NCBI GenBank assembly: GCA_045642565.1
Contig: JAZUJE010000002.1
Location: 124,001-188,000, forward strand
Source: UBA1764 sp045642565
GTDB lineage: Bacteria > Bacillota > Clostridia > Peptostreptococcales > Anaerovoracaceae
Length of the DNA stretch: 64,000 nucleotides
Direction of reading: 5' to 3'
A program made the translations under genes and the position numbers. Under the pieces are notes generated by a model, which did not search any database, was not told the origin of the DNA, and saw nothing but the letters and a program-made list of their open reading frames with translations. Below, in pieces: positions 52,487 through 60,596 of the stretch; the first letter of the stretch is position 1, and each line of letters begins with the position of its first letter.

Positions 52487-52515
52487 ATTATATCGTTAAA
52501 TTACGATGAAAGCAA
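52487..52515 (-). promoter_or_regulatory. Promoter and candidate operator of the arsR-like gene
   Basis: TTGCTT at 52510-52515, 17-bp spacer, TATAAT at 52487-52492. The spacer carries an inverted repeat ATCGT-N6-ACGAT (52492-52507), a good place for self-repression by an ArsR dimer. Predicted start of transcription is at or next to the ATG (52480). Confidence 0.65.
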
Positions 52516-52524
52516 GCTTTTCAA

Positions 52525-53721
52525 TTATTCCATGGTAATTTGCTCGCCATTTAAGGTTACCGTACAGGTCTTCTCTTTTTCATCTCTCATATACTTTACT
52601 TCGACCTTGTCACCCACTCTATGCTTAATCATAATCGCATTAATCTTATTCATGGTATTGACTTCTATGCCATCTACTGTAAGTATAATGTCTCCTGTCT
52701 GCAGGCCGGCAGCTTTTGCTCCGCTACCTTCGTTTACGGAATTAACATATATACCTTTATCGGTGCCAAAGTGCTGTAAAAGCTGTTCGGAAGAGTATTG
52801 TGTCTGATCTTCGAGCCCTACGCCCTTAATTCCCAGGTAAGCTCTATGGAATTTTCCCGTCTCTTTAATCTGCTCTACTATTGGATTTGCAACGTTTATA
52901 GGGATTGCAAAGCCCATTCCCTCGCCATTACTTGCTTTCGCAGAGTTTATTCCTATAACCTGCCCTTTTGAGTTAAGCAGTGGCCCGCCGGAATTTCCGC
53001 CATTTATTGTTGCATCTGTCTGAATTAAGCCTTCCATTGTCGTGCCGGAGCTTGAACTGCTGCTGGATGAGACTGTTATTGTTCTATTTAAACCTGAAAC
53101 TATTCCCTGTGAAATCGATCTTTCAAACTGAAGACCGAGCGGATTTCCTATAGCTGCCGCATAAGAACCGATATTTATGCTGTCGCTATCGCCTAATTCT
53201 GCGGCTTGGAGACCTTCGGCATCAATTTTAACTACGGCTAAATCGAGGGTAGCATCATTCCAAAGTACTGTTCCTTCTACATCTGAGCCATCATAAAGCG
53301 AAACTGTGATTGATTTTGTGTCTCCGTCATTTACAACATGCGAATTTGTTAAAATATAGCCGGCTTCGTCTACAATTACGCCGGTGCCAACGGATGGGGT
53401 GTCATAGGAATATCCACCACCGCCTATGCCAAAACCAAAGAAATCAAAGCCGTCAAAGCCCGATATCTCTTGGGTCGAAACCGTTGTAATTCCAACGACA
53501 GAAGGCATTACCTTAAGTGCAATGGCCTCTGCAATTGTCACATCTTCTGAAACATTAATTGTTACATTTCCGGCCTGGTTGGCTGTTTGTTCATTAATTT
53601 TTCCGCCATTTATTGCATTTCCCTGAATCAAATAAGAGGAAGCTAAACCTCCGGCAAAACCAAAGGCAAGCGAAACTACTATTACCAAAACAATTAATAT
53701 TGTTGGCGTCTTCTTATTCAT
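52525..53721 (-). CDS. htrA: HtrA-like membrane-anchored serine protease
   Basis: 398 residues: an N-terminal membrane anchor (TILIVLVIVVSLAFGFAGGLAS), a trypsin-like domain with catalytic His in LTNSHVV, Asp in DATLDLAVVK and Ser in GGNSGGPLL, then one PDZ domain (GAKAAGLQTGDIILTVDG). A Gly/Ser-rich loop lies after the first beta barrel. It handles misfolded proteins at the cell surface. Start at 53721 lies inside the end of walJ (8-bp overlap). Confidence 0.95.
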   Translation of the reverse strand: MNKKTPTILIVLVIVVSLAFGFAGGLASSYLIQGNAINGGKINEQTANQAGNVTINVSEDVTIAEAIALKVMPSVVGITTVSTQEISGFDGFDFFGFGIGGGGYSYDTPSVGTGVIVDEAGYILTNSHVVNDGDTKSITVSLYDGSDVEGTVLWNDATLDLAVVKIDAEGLQAAELGDSDSINIGSYAAAIGNPLGLQFERSISQGIVSGLNRTITVSSSSSSSSGTTMEGLIQTDATINGGNSGGPLLNSKGQVIGINSAKASNGEGMGFAIPINVANPIVEQIKETGKFHRAYLGIKGVGLEDQTQYSSEQLLQHFGTDKGIYVNSVNEGSGAKAAGLQTGDIILTVDGIEVNTMNKINAIMIKHRVGDKVEVKYMRDEKEKTCTVTLNGEQITME

Positions 53722-54502
53722 AAATCTCTGATACCTCGTTTCTCGACAAAACATGCACTATGCAGTTTTTTGAGCTGCATCCTTCTTCCCTAAGTATATT
53801 TTCTATTGTTGTCTGAGCCATTTCCGGAAAATTGTTCTCTTTGCTTAAATGAGCAAGAAGCACTTGGCGTTTTTTGGAAAAATTTTCCTTTTTCATGACG
53901 TCAGCAAGGGCTTTTGCCGCAGCTTCATTAGAAAGGTGGCCATAATCACTTAAAATTCTTTGTTTCAAAAACCATGGATAAGACCCCATTTTTAGAACAT
54001 TTTCGTCATGATTTGATTCTAAAACCAGGATATCTGACATAGAAATGAAATTTTTGATTTCTTCGCTGATATAACCGGTATCCGTTACTATACAAATTCC
54101 TTTTCCTTCGGCCTCAAAAAAATAGCCAACCGGATCGGCGGCATCATGGGATGTTTTAAAGCTTTTTACAAGAATATCTCCGATTTTAAAGCTATCTCCC
54201 ACTTCAAAGCATTGGCAATTTTCAGAATTTAATTCTAAATTAATTGCTTCAAAGGTTTTTTTATTTGCATATAAACGCCTATTGAGTTTTGAAAGAGCTG
54301 AAAGCCCTTTGATGTGGTCTGTATGCTCGTGGGTTATCAGCACGGCATCAAGTTTTTCGATATCTTTGTCTAAATTGCAAAGACGATCCTTGATTTGTTT
54401 GCCGCTGAGCCCTGCATCAACCAAAAGCACTGTGTCTTCTGTGCTAACCACATAGCAATTCCCCGAGCTTCCGCTGGCAAGGGAACAAATCCTTAAGCTC
54501 AT
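53714..54502 (-). CDS. walJ: Metallo-beta-lactamase fold hydrolase WalJ (YycJ)
   Basis: 262 residues, with SLASGSSGNCYVV start and metal motif LITHEHTDHIKG, further ligands in TSHDAADPVG and VTDTGYI. These mark the WalJ/YycJ exonuclease-like branch of the MBL fold, found with walRK and htrA in Firmicutes. Cytosolic. Confidence 0.94.
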   Translation of the reverse strand: MSLRICSLASGSSGNCYVVSTEDTVLLVDAGLSGKQIKDRLCNLDKDIEKLDAVLITHEHTDHIKGLSALSKLNRRLYANKKTFEAINLELNSENCQCFEVGDSFKIGDILVKSFKTSHDAADPVGYFFEAEGKGICIVTDTGYISEEIKNFISMSDILVLESNHDENVLKMGSYPWFLKQRILSDYGHLSNEAAAKALADVMKKENFSKKRQVLLAHLSKENNFPEMAQTTIENILREEGCSSKNCIVHVLSRNEVSEIYE

Positions 54503-54540
54503 CTATGTTTTATTCCTTTAAACTTAATTTTTGCTGAAAT

Positions 54541-55068
54541 TTATTCTGCAAAGGCTGCATAATAATAAGAGTTACCGCCGGAGCTAACTTTCCAATATGG
54601 AAGCGCTGTATCTTCTCCGGCTTCTCCGGCATATGCGGCCCTGTCTACTAAATAAATTAATTCTAAATCATCTACTTCATCAGTGATGCTATCCATACTT
54701 TTTAATAATGCTGTATAAGCAGGAAGAACATCTATAACTATATCTGTAGCTTGAATCGATTCTATAAAACTGCTGCTCTTTAAACCGACAATCTCTAAAG
54801 GAATACCATCAAATTCTGTTCTTGAAAGACCGCCCGCAGAATCACCTGCTTTAAAGCGAAGTCTAATTACCGAAATATCATCTACGCTTGTAGGAACCTC
54901 GCAAGAAATTTTTATTCCGCGAGATTGCATGTACTCAACAGCATTGTCTGTTAATTGTAATATTTTATCGGCTTCGGCTTTTACCTGAGAAACATAGATG
55001 CCGCCTAAAACCAAATTACAAATTATCAATGCAATTATTAATATGTTTTTAGCTCTCGACCAATCCAT
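54541..55068 (-). CDS. walI: YycI/WalI-like regulator of WalK
   Basis: 175 residues. The start MDWSRAKNILIIALIICNLVLG (a short cytoplasmic end and one membrane helix) is the YycI hallmark; the rest is an external domain ending PYWKVSSGGNSYYYAAF. With WalH it forms the membrane pair that restrains or activates WalK. Start overlaps walH by 31 bp. Confidence 0.85.
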   Translation of the reverse strand: MDWSRAKNILIIALIICNLVLGGIYVSQVKAEADKILQLTDNAVEYMQSRGIKISCEVPTSVDDISVIRLRFKAGDSAGGLSRTEFDGIPLEIVGLKSSSFIESIQATDIVIDVLPAYTALLKSMDSITDEVDDLELIYLVDRAAYAGEAGEDTALPYWKVSSGGNSYYYAAFAE

Positions 55069-56141
55069 ATTGCTCCTAAATTCTCTTCTTCAAGGAAGAA
55101 GTATGAAACCATTGCACCCTTAACATCTATTGTTGCAGAGTACACACCATTTGTTAAAGTAAATCTATAATAACTGCTTTCACTTTCTTTAAGCAGTTCT
55201 ACTTTTTCTATTTTAAAATTATTTTCTTCGAGCCCGAGAGTTTTTTCAAGGAAAGATAATGCAATATTCAAATCAGTATAAAAGTTTGGCTCTGATATAT
55301 TTGCTACATCAGATTTAAATTCGATTGAACCATCTGTACGAATTGATAAACGTTTCTGACCATAGCCGTACATATAAGTTTCATTTCCAAAACTATCTTT
55401 TATTTTTCTTACAAAATCAAAAGTATCACTAAAAACTTTTTCTGCTATCTTTTCACCATTTAAACCTTCTTTGATTGTTTCGGGAAGCATATTATAGCTT
55501 ACTAAAATTTTATCAACATCATAAATATTCGCAGAATGATTTATTGTTTTTGATTCAAAGTTCAGAACATCCGAAAAACGATCTATAGCATAAAAGTTTT
55601 CACCGGCTATAAGTTTAAAATAATTTTCTTTGCTGTCTTTCATATAGAAACATTCTTTTGATAGATTTGAAAATAGAACGGTATTAAAACCTGTTAAGTT
55701 TTCCGGTAATTCAAATCTCTTTTCTACAAGCTTATTCGCAAAGTCTTCAAAAGGAATATCAAAGTTGAATACTATTTGAATAGATTCATTTTCTTGTGCA
55801 GCTTTTTTAAACTCTTCTTTATCAATACTTGTAATAGTGGCAGCTGAAGAAGAAAGTAAACTTTCCATACATTCTTCTGTTGCTTTGTATATATTATTTT
55901 TGTTTTGAAAAGCAATCGAATATGTTGCGTTATTGTTTGACTGAAGAGCATATTCCGGAAGTATGTAATCGTTTTCGTTTACGTTTGATACCACGCTATG
56001 CCCACCGGGAAATATTTCTGAAATTGTAAGACTGCTTCCGTGTTGATTAAAGCATAAATACAAAAGTAGTATTGTTATTAAAAACAATACTACTAATATT
56101 ACAGTTTTGAGTTTTTCGATTAAATTGAATTTTTTGTTCAT
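55038..56141 (-). CDS. walH: YycH/WalH-like regulator of WalK
   Basis: 367 residues: one N-terminal membrane helix (VILVVLFLITILLLYLCF), then a large external domain, as in YycH. Sequence similarity to known YycH is weak by eye, so the call rests on topology and the neighbours walI, walJ and htrA. The ATG overlaps the upstream stop by one base. Confidence 0.7.
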   Translation of the reverse strand: MNKKFNLIEKLKTVILVVLFLITILLLYLCFNQHGSSLTISEIFPGGHSVVSNVNENDYILPEYALQSNNNATYSIAFQNKNNIYKATEECMESLLSSSAATITSIDKEEFKKAAQENESIQIVFNFDIPFEDFANKLVEKRFELPENLTGFNTVLFSNLSKECFYMKDSKENYFKLIAGENFYAIDRFSDVLNFESKTINHSANIYDVDKILVSYNMLPETIKEGLNGEKIAEKVFSDTFDFVRKIKDSFGNETYMYGYGQKRLSIRTDGSIEFKSDVANISEPNFYTDLNIALSFLEKTLGLEENNFKIEKVELLKESESSYYRFTLTNGVYSATIDVKGAMVSYFFLEEENLGAIWIGRELKTY

Positions 56142-56776
56142 TATTTAATCAACGATTTTAGGAATCTTGCAATCAGTTGTACTAAATTAAGTTTAACGGT
56201 TTCTACCGGTACAACATTTTCTGCTGTTTCTTCACCATCAACTTTTTTCTGTACTGCTGTAAATGCATTGTAAGTTTCTTCTACAACGTCATCTTCACCT
56301 AATACATCTAACTGAACTCTATATAAGCCCGGAGTTAAATTTTCAAGTTGCTTTGAGAAATACCCAACCTCTCCTGTTGCTGTATAGCTTACAGGATCTG
56401 TTACAGCGATTGCACAAATTACTTGTTTGGAATCACCTTCGCCGAGAATCAAAGCTTTCTGCTCTTCGTATTCTTTATCAATAGCTTCTAAAAGATTTTC
56501 TGTAAAATCGCTAACATCAATTGATTTAAAAATGCTAACTTCTGTTTCTTGTTCTTCATCAAATCTTGTTCCGACTAAAACTTTTTCTTCAAAAACTTTT
56601 ACAGAAACTTTTTTCTTATCTGAAACCTTTACAGAAACAAGGAGTTTATCATCAGAAACAACGCTGTTTTTTATTGGACTAACAATACTTGCTTTCGGTG
56701 TTGCTGCAAAAGCAAATGCTGAAGTAAGCATGCAAAGCACAAGAATAAATGAAATTATTCTTTTTGCGTGTTTCAT
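56141..56776 (-). CDS. Exported protein of unknown function, first gene of wal operon
   Basis: 211 residues. A clear signal peptide (KHAKRIISFILVLCMLTSAFAFAA) is followed by a beta-rich domain with KASIVSPIKNSVVSDDKLLVSVKVSD, as in Ig-like or FixG/CARDB-type folds, and a short hydrophobic, basic C-terminus (LVQLIARFLKSLIK). I do not recognise a family. It is the promoter-proximal gene of the walH-I-J-htrA group, behind a WalR box, so an envelope role under WalR control is likely. Confidence 0.8.
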   Translation of the reverse strand: MKHAKRIISFILVLCMLTSAFAFAATPKASIVSPIKNSVVSDDKLLVSVKVSDKKKVSVKVFEEKVLVGTRFDEEQETEVSIFKSIDVSDFTENLLEAIDKEYEEQKALILGEGDSKQVICAIAVTDPVSYTATGEVGYFSKQLENLTPGLYRVQLDVLGEDDVVEETYNAFTAVQKKVDGEETAENVVPVETVKLNLVQLIARFLKSLIK

Positions 56777-56821
56777 TTTCTCCTCCTTTCTGTACAGAAT
56801 ACTACTTATAATTACTCTTAT

Positions 56822-56854
56822 ATTATACGAGATTTATATTACAAAATTGTTACA
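56822..56854 (-). promoter_or_regulatory. WalR box and promoter of the wal operon
   Basis: On the minus strand TGTAAC-AATTT-TGTAAT (56838-56854) fits the WalR consensus TGTWAH-N5-TGTWAH exactly. It covers the -35 position of a TATAAT -10 (56822-56827), the position expected for direct activation. Confidence 0.75.
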
Positions 56855-56961
56855 AATTCTTTACGCTTCAAAAACCATTTTTTAGCAGTGCTTACTATTT
56901 ACTAATAAGCATTTTATATGCTAAAATACGAATTATCAACTTTACATATTATACCAAAAAA

Positions 56962-57570
56962 ATGAAACAGGAACTACAGATTAGAAAAATTAAACTAAAC
57001 GAAATCCCTAAAGTGTCTAAGCTTATGGCAACATGTTTTTTAGACTACCCGCTTTATTCTGTGTTTTTTAAAGATGAAAAAAGGCGATTTAATGGAATTT
57101 ACCACTTTTTTTGCGTAAGAAACTATTGCCGACAGCGTTTTACCTATATAACCGAAGATGAAACCGCGGTTTTTACACTTAAAAGACCGGGGGATAAAGA
57201 ACGCCCAATTATTGGATTCTTTTTAAATCCTATTTCGGCTATCAATTTTTTATTGCATGTTCCTCTTTCTGCGCTTTGGCTAGTCAGAGATTTTAATCGT
57301 TTTTCAAAACCCCTTCAAAAGAAATACTATGATAAGCAAAAAGACTGGTATTTTCAGGTTATTTGCACTAAAAAGGAAGCTCGCGAAAATTTGTACTTTT
57401 TCAAGATATTAAAAGAAATAGATGAAGGCGAGGCTATTTATGCTGAAACTCACACAGAAAGAAATGCCGAATTATATAAATTGATGGGTTGTCAGCTTTT
57501 AGAAGAAGCTGAATGGCATGGGATAAAACAATATATACTACTTAGACCGGCTACCGATTCTCATCAATAA
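56962..57570 (+). CDS. GNAT-family N-acetyltransferase
   Basis: 202 residues on the plus strand. Layout fits a GNAT: LRIRK-type first strand (LQIRKIKLNEIPKVSKLM), a central acetyl-CoA region and YAETHTERNAELYKLMGCQLLEE as the C-terminal signature. The canonical pyrophosphate-binding Q/RxxGxG/A is not clear. Substrate unknown. No Shine-Dalgarno before the ATG; a possible -10 TATTAT lies 7 bases from it. The gene converges with rnhA and overlaps it by 20 bp. Confidence 0.75.
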   Translation: MKQELQIRKIKLNEIPKVSKLMATCFLDYPLYSVFFKDEKRRFNGIYHFFCVRNYCRQRFTYITEDETAVFTLKRPGDKERPIIGFFLNPISAINFLLHVPLSALWLVRDFNRFSKPLQKKYYDKQKDWYFQVICTKKEARENLYFFKILKEIDEGEAIYAETHTERNAELYKLMGCQLLEEAEWHGIKQYILLRPATDSHQ

Positions 57571-58090
57571 AAATATTAGCCAATTCGTCTGCTCTATTGT
57601 TCTTTTCCACAATATACTTAAAATCTGTCAAGCTGAACATTCCATTATGGTCGATAAACTTCATATAAGCAGCCTTCAGCTTGGCCTCACTTCCGGCCAG
57701 GCTTATGTGCCCTTTTACTAAATAGAAGCTTATTTTTTGATCTTTCATAAGTTCTATTAGCTTTTCCCAGAGCTCTTTATTTTCTACCGAAGCCTTTCCC
57801 GAGGTTTTCCAACCGTTCATTTGCCACTTTATGTACCATTGCTCTTTAAAACAATTGACAAGATAAGAGCTGTCTGAATAAATTTTTATATCTAAATTTT
57901 TTTCTTTGAGAGCGGACAATGCCTCAATTAAAGCCATGAGTTCCATGCGGTTATTTGTTGTATTTATTTCACCGCCGTGCAACTCTTTTGTGTGTTCTCC
58001 ATATTCAAGTATTGCGCCCCAACCGCCGATGTTGCTCTCGTTTTGATTTCCGCTGCAAGCTCCGTCGGTATAGATATTTATTGTCTTCAT
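57551..58090 (-). CDS. rnhA: Ribonuclease HI
   Basis: 179 residues. Catalytic acids in IYTDGACSGN (Asp8), NNRMELMAL, YSDSSYLV and NNRADELAN, with the VKGH His. A stretch of about 25 residues is inserted between VKGH and the last Asp motif, a form seen in clostridial RNase H. Degrades RNA in RNA-DNA hybrids. Confidence 0.94.
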   Translation of the reverse strand: MKTINIYTDGACSGNQNESNIGGWGAILEYGEHTKELHGGEINTTNNRMELMALIEALSALKEKNLDIKIYSDSSYLVNCFKEQWYIKWQMNGWKTSGKASVENKELWEKLIELMKDQKISFYLVKGHISLAGSEAKLKAAYMKFIDHNGMFSLTDFKYIVEKNNRADELANIFIDENR

Positions 58091-58122
58091 CGTTTATTCC
58101 CGATTAGCGATAATGCCTTACT

Positions 58123-59055
58123 TTAATCTTCTAACAGTTCTATTATTCTATCCAGCTCAGCTCTGCTGTAATATTCGATTTCGATCTTGCCTCTCTTTTC
58201 GGAGCCGTTGATTTTCACTTTAGTTCCTATGTTTTCACTAAGCCTTTCTTCGACATCTTTAAAAGCAGAATCTCTTTTTGCTTTCTTTGCGCTTGGCTTT
58301 GCTTTTTTTACTTCGGCGAAGCTTTCAATTTTTCTGACAGACCAGCCCTCACGAACAGCTCTTCTTGCGACAGACAGCTGAAGATCTTTTCCTAAAAGTC
58401 CTGCTATAGCCTTTGCATGTCCTGTTGAAAGCTCTTTGTTTTCTATCATACTTTGAATTTCCGAAGGAAGCCTTAAAAGTCTTAGAGCGTTTGTTATATA
58501 TGGCCTTGATTTTCCAACAGCTTTTGCGGCTTCTTCCTGAGAAAATCCATAATCGGCCATTAATGCTGAAATGCCCTGAGCTTCTTCGATTATATTTAAA
58601 TCTTCGCGCTGCATATTTTCAAGTAAAGCTATGAGCGCATTTTGTTCATCTGAAATCTCTCTTACAATAGCCGGAATACTCTTTAAACCGGCTTTTCTTG
58701 CTGCACGCCAACGGCGTTCTCCGGCAACAAGCTCGTACGCATTTTTATCTTTGCGAACAAGTATTGGAGAAATAACCCCGTTTTGCTTAATGGATGAAGC
58801 AAGCTCTTCTAATTTTTCTTCATCAAAAACCTTGCGCGGCTGCTTTGAATTTGGTTTTATATCGTCTAAAGCAATGTAAATTACGCCTTCTGCAAAGTTT
58901 TCCACTTTTTCCACTTTTTCCACAAGTGGTTTTGCACCGGCCTTTTTTGTATTCTTTTTTTCTTTTGTTGGCTCAAATGCCGAGATTGGCTTGCTTTCCA
59001 GGTCTCCAAGAAGCGAACTTATACCTCTGCCAAGACCACCTTTTTTACTGGCCAT
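58123..59055 (-). CDS. parB: Chromosome-partitioning protein ParB (Spo0J)
   Basis: 310 residues: GLGRGISSLL start, ParB CTPase domain with LVAGERRWRAARKAG, HTH with GFSQEEAAKAVGKSRPYITNALRLL and a C-terminal dimerisation part. Binds the two parS sites upstream of parA and spreads as a CTP clamp. Overlaps parA by 11 bp. Confidence 0.97.
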   Translation of the reverse strand: MASKKGGLGRGISSLLGDLESKPISAFEPTKEKKNTKKAGAKPLVEKVEKVENFAEGVIYIALDDIKPNSKQPRKVFDEEKLEELASSIKQNGVISPILVRKDKNAYELVAGERRWRAARKAGLKSIPAIVREISDEQNALIALLENMQREDLNIIEEAQGISALMADYGFSQEEAAKAVGKSRPYITNALRLLRLPSEIQSMIENKELSTGHAKAIAGLLGKDLQLSVARRAVREGWSVRKIESFAEVKKAKPSAKKAKRDSAFKDVEERLSENIGTKVKINGSEKRGKIEIEYYSRAELDRIIELLED

Positions 59056-59824
59056 TTCTTACCTCCATTTTAAGAAATTCTTCTGCAAAAGCTTCATATG
59101 CTATGGCTCCTTTTGATTTTGGATCATAAACTGTTATCGGAAGCCCATAGCTTGGAGCTTCGGCAAGTCGTACATTCCTTGGAATAACTGTAGTATAAAG
59201 CTTATCGCCGAAATATTTTTTAACTTCTTCTACAACTTGAATGCTTAAATTTGTTCGTCCATCAAACATAGAAAGAATTACACCTTCTATTTGCAATCCC
59301 GGATTCATATTCTTGCGAACAAGCTGCACCGTTGAAATTAATTGAGCAACGCCTTCTAAAGCATAGAATTCACACTGAATAGGAATCAATACAGAATCTA
59401 CTGCCGTGAGGGCATTAATGGTTAAAAGACCAAGTGAAGGAGGGCAGTCAATAAAGATATAATCATAATATTTACGAATACTATCAAGTGCTTTTTTTAA
59501 ACGTCTTTCACGGCCTTCTATTTGAACTAATTCTATCTCAACCCCAGCTAAATCAACGCTTGCCGGAATTATATCAAGGTTTTCGACAGATGTTTTATAT
59601 ATTGTTTTTGTTGGGTCAAGCTCGTCATCTATAAGCAAATCATAGCTTGTATAATCAAGGCTTTTTTTTGGAATGCCAAGGCCCGAGGTTGTATTTCCCT
59701 GAGCATCGATATCGAGAACTAAGACCTTTTTTCCTTTTTTAGCAAGGCATGCAGCAAGATTAATATTAGTAGTTGTTTTTCCTACGCCGCCTTTTTGATT
59801 AAATATAGCTATAGCTTTTCCCAT
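59045..59824 (-). CDS. parA: Chromosome-partitioning ATPase ParA (Soj)
   Basis: 259 residues: deviant Walker A FNQKGGVGKTTTNINLA, LDIDAQGNTTSGLG and DCPPSLGLLTINAL. GAG-type site before the ATG. Its leader contains both parS sites. Confidence 0.97.
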   Translation of the reverse strand: MGKAIAIFNQKGGVGKTTTNINLAACLAKKGKKVLVLDIDAQGNTTSGLGIPKKSLDYTSYDLLIDDELDPTKTIYKTSVENLDIIPASVDLAGVEIELVQIEGRERRLKKALDSIRKYYDYIFIDCPPSLGLLTINALTAVDSVLIPIQCEFYALEGVAQLISTVQLVRKNMNPGLQIEGVILSMFDGRTNLSIQVVEEVKKYFGDKLYTTVIPRNVRLAEAPSYGLPITVYDPKSKGAIAYEAFAEEFLKMEVRNGQ

Positions 59825-59844
59825 ATTATTCTCCTAAACAAAAA

Positions 59845-59860
59845 TGTTCCACGTGGAACA
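59845..59860. other. parS site 1
   Basis: TGTTCCACGTGGAACA, a perfect 16-bp palindrome matching the ParB binding consensus (TGTTNCACGTGAAACA) with G for A at one half. Confidence 0.95.
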
Positions 59861-59880
59861 TCAAGAAGATTCTCTCGATA

Positions 59881-59896
59881 TGTTCCACGTGGAACA
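59881..59896. other. parS site 2
   Basis: Second identical 16-bp palindrome, 36 bp from the first. It begins at the -10 box of the parA promoter. Confidence 0.95.
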
Positions 59897-59904
59897 TTAT
59901 ATCA
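59896..59904 (-). promoter_or_regulatory. Extended -10 promoter of parA-parB
   Basis: TGA-TATAAT on the minus strand. The last base of the -10 is shared with parS site 2, so ParB bound there would block initiation. Confidence 0.65.
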
Positions 59905-59936
59905 TATATTTATTTTATTTTGCTATTGAAAAGCTA

Positions 59937-60584
59937 TTAGAGCAGTGGTGATTTTTTAGCTTCTCCTGCTTTTCTGGGGAAAACTTTCGGAGTTTCCACA
60001 AGTTTTTCCACAAGCACGAGCAAATGTCCGCTATTTGCCTGTCCGGATTCAATTATTTTAACCAAGCGCCCGCCTAACTTTTTTATTGCTTTTTCTGCTG
60101 ATTTTATTTCTTCTCTTGCAGTAGCTGTTTTGTAAGCTATAAAATATCCGCCGGGTTTTACAAAGGGCAGGGCGTATTCTGCAAGCGTAGGCATTGCAGC
60201 GACGGCTCTGGAAACAACTAAATCAAAATTATCTCTGTATTCCTTTTCTTTTGCTAAGTCTTCTGCGCGGCCGTGCAAGGTTTCTACGTTCTTTATTTTT
60301 AATTTTTCTGCAATATCTTCGATTACTTTTAGTTTTTTATTAACGGAATCCATTAAAACAAAGTCTTTTTCCGGATATTGCATAGCCAAAGGAAGTCCCG
60401 GATATCCACCGCCGGTGCCGAGATCCATAATTCTTTTGGCTTTTTCTATTTCTTCAAGACCGGTAATTTCAAGCGAATCTAAGATGTTTTTTTCTAAAAA
60501 GTCTTTAGGATCTGTAATAGCCGTTATATTAATTTTTTCATTCCACTCCAAAGCAAGTCGAATTAATTCTTCATAATTATTCAT
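59937..60584 (-). CDS. rsmG: 16S rRNA (guanine527-N7)-methyltransferase
   Basis: 215 residues. MDLGTGGGYPGLPLA SAM site, LMDSVNKKLKVI and VVSRAVAAMPTLAEYA are the RsmG (GidB) blocks. 12 nt after mnmG. Confidence 0.96.
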   Translation of the reverse strand: MNNYEELIRLALEWNEKINITAITDPKDFLEKNILDSLEITGLEEIEKAKRIMDLGTGGGYPGLPLAMQYPEKDFVLMDSVNKKLKVIEDIAEKLKIKNVETLHGRAEDLAKEKEYRDNFDLVVSRAVAAMPTLAEYALPFVKPGGYFIAYKTATAREEIKSAEKAIKKLGGRLVKIIESGQANSGHLLVLVEKLVETPKVFPRKAGEAKKSPLL

Positions 60585-60596
60585 AATATATTATGC

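Noticed and set aside
56427..56885. Plus-strand frame of 152 codons
   Set aside because: Antisense to the exported protein with a signal peptide and to its promoter; Ser/Leu-rich shadow composition.
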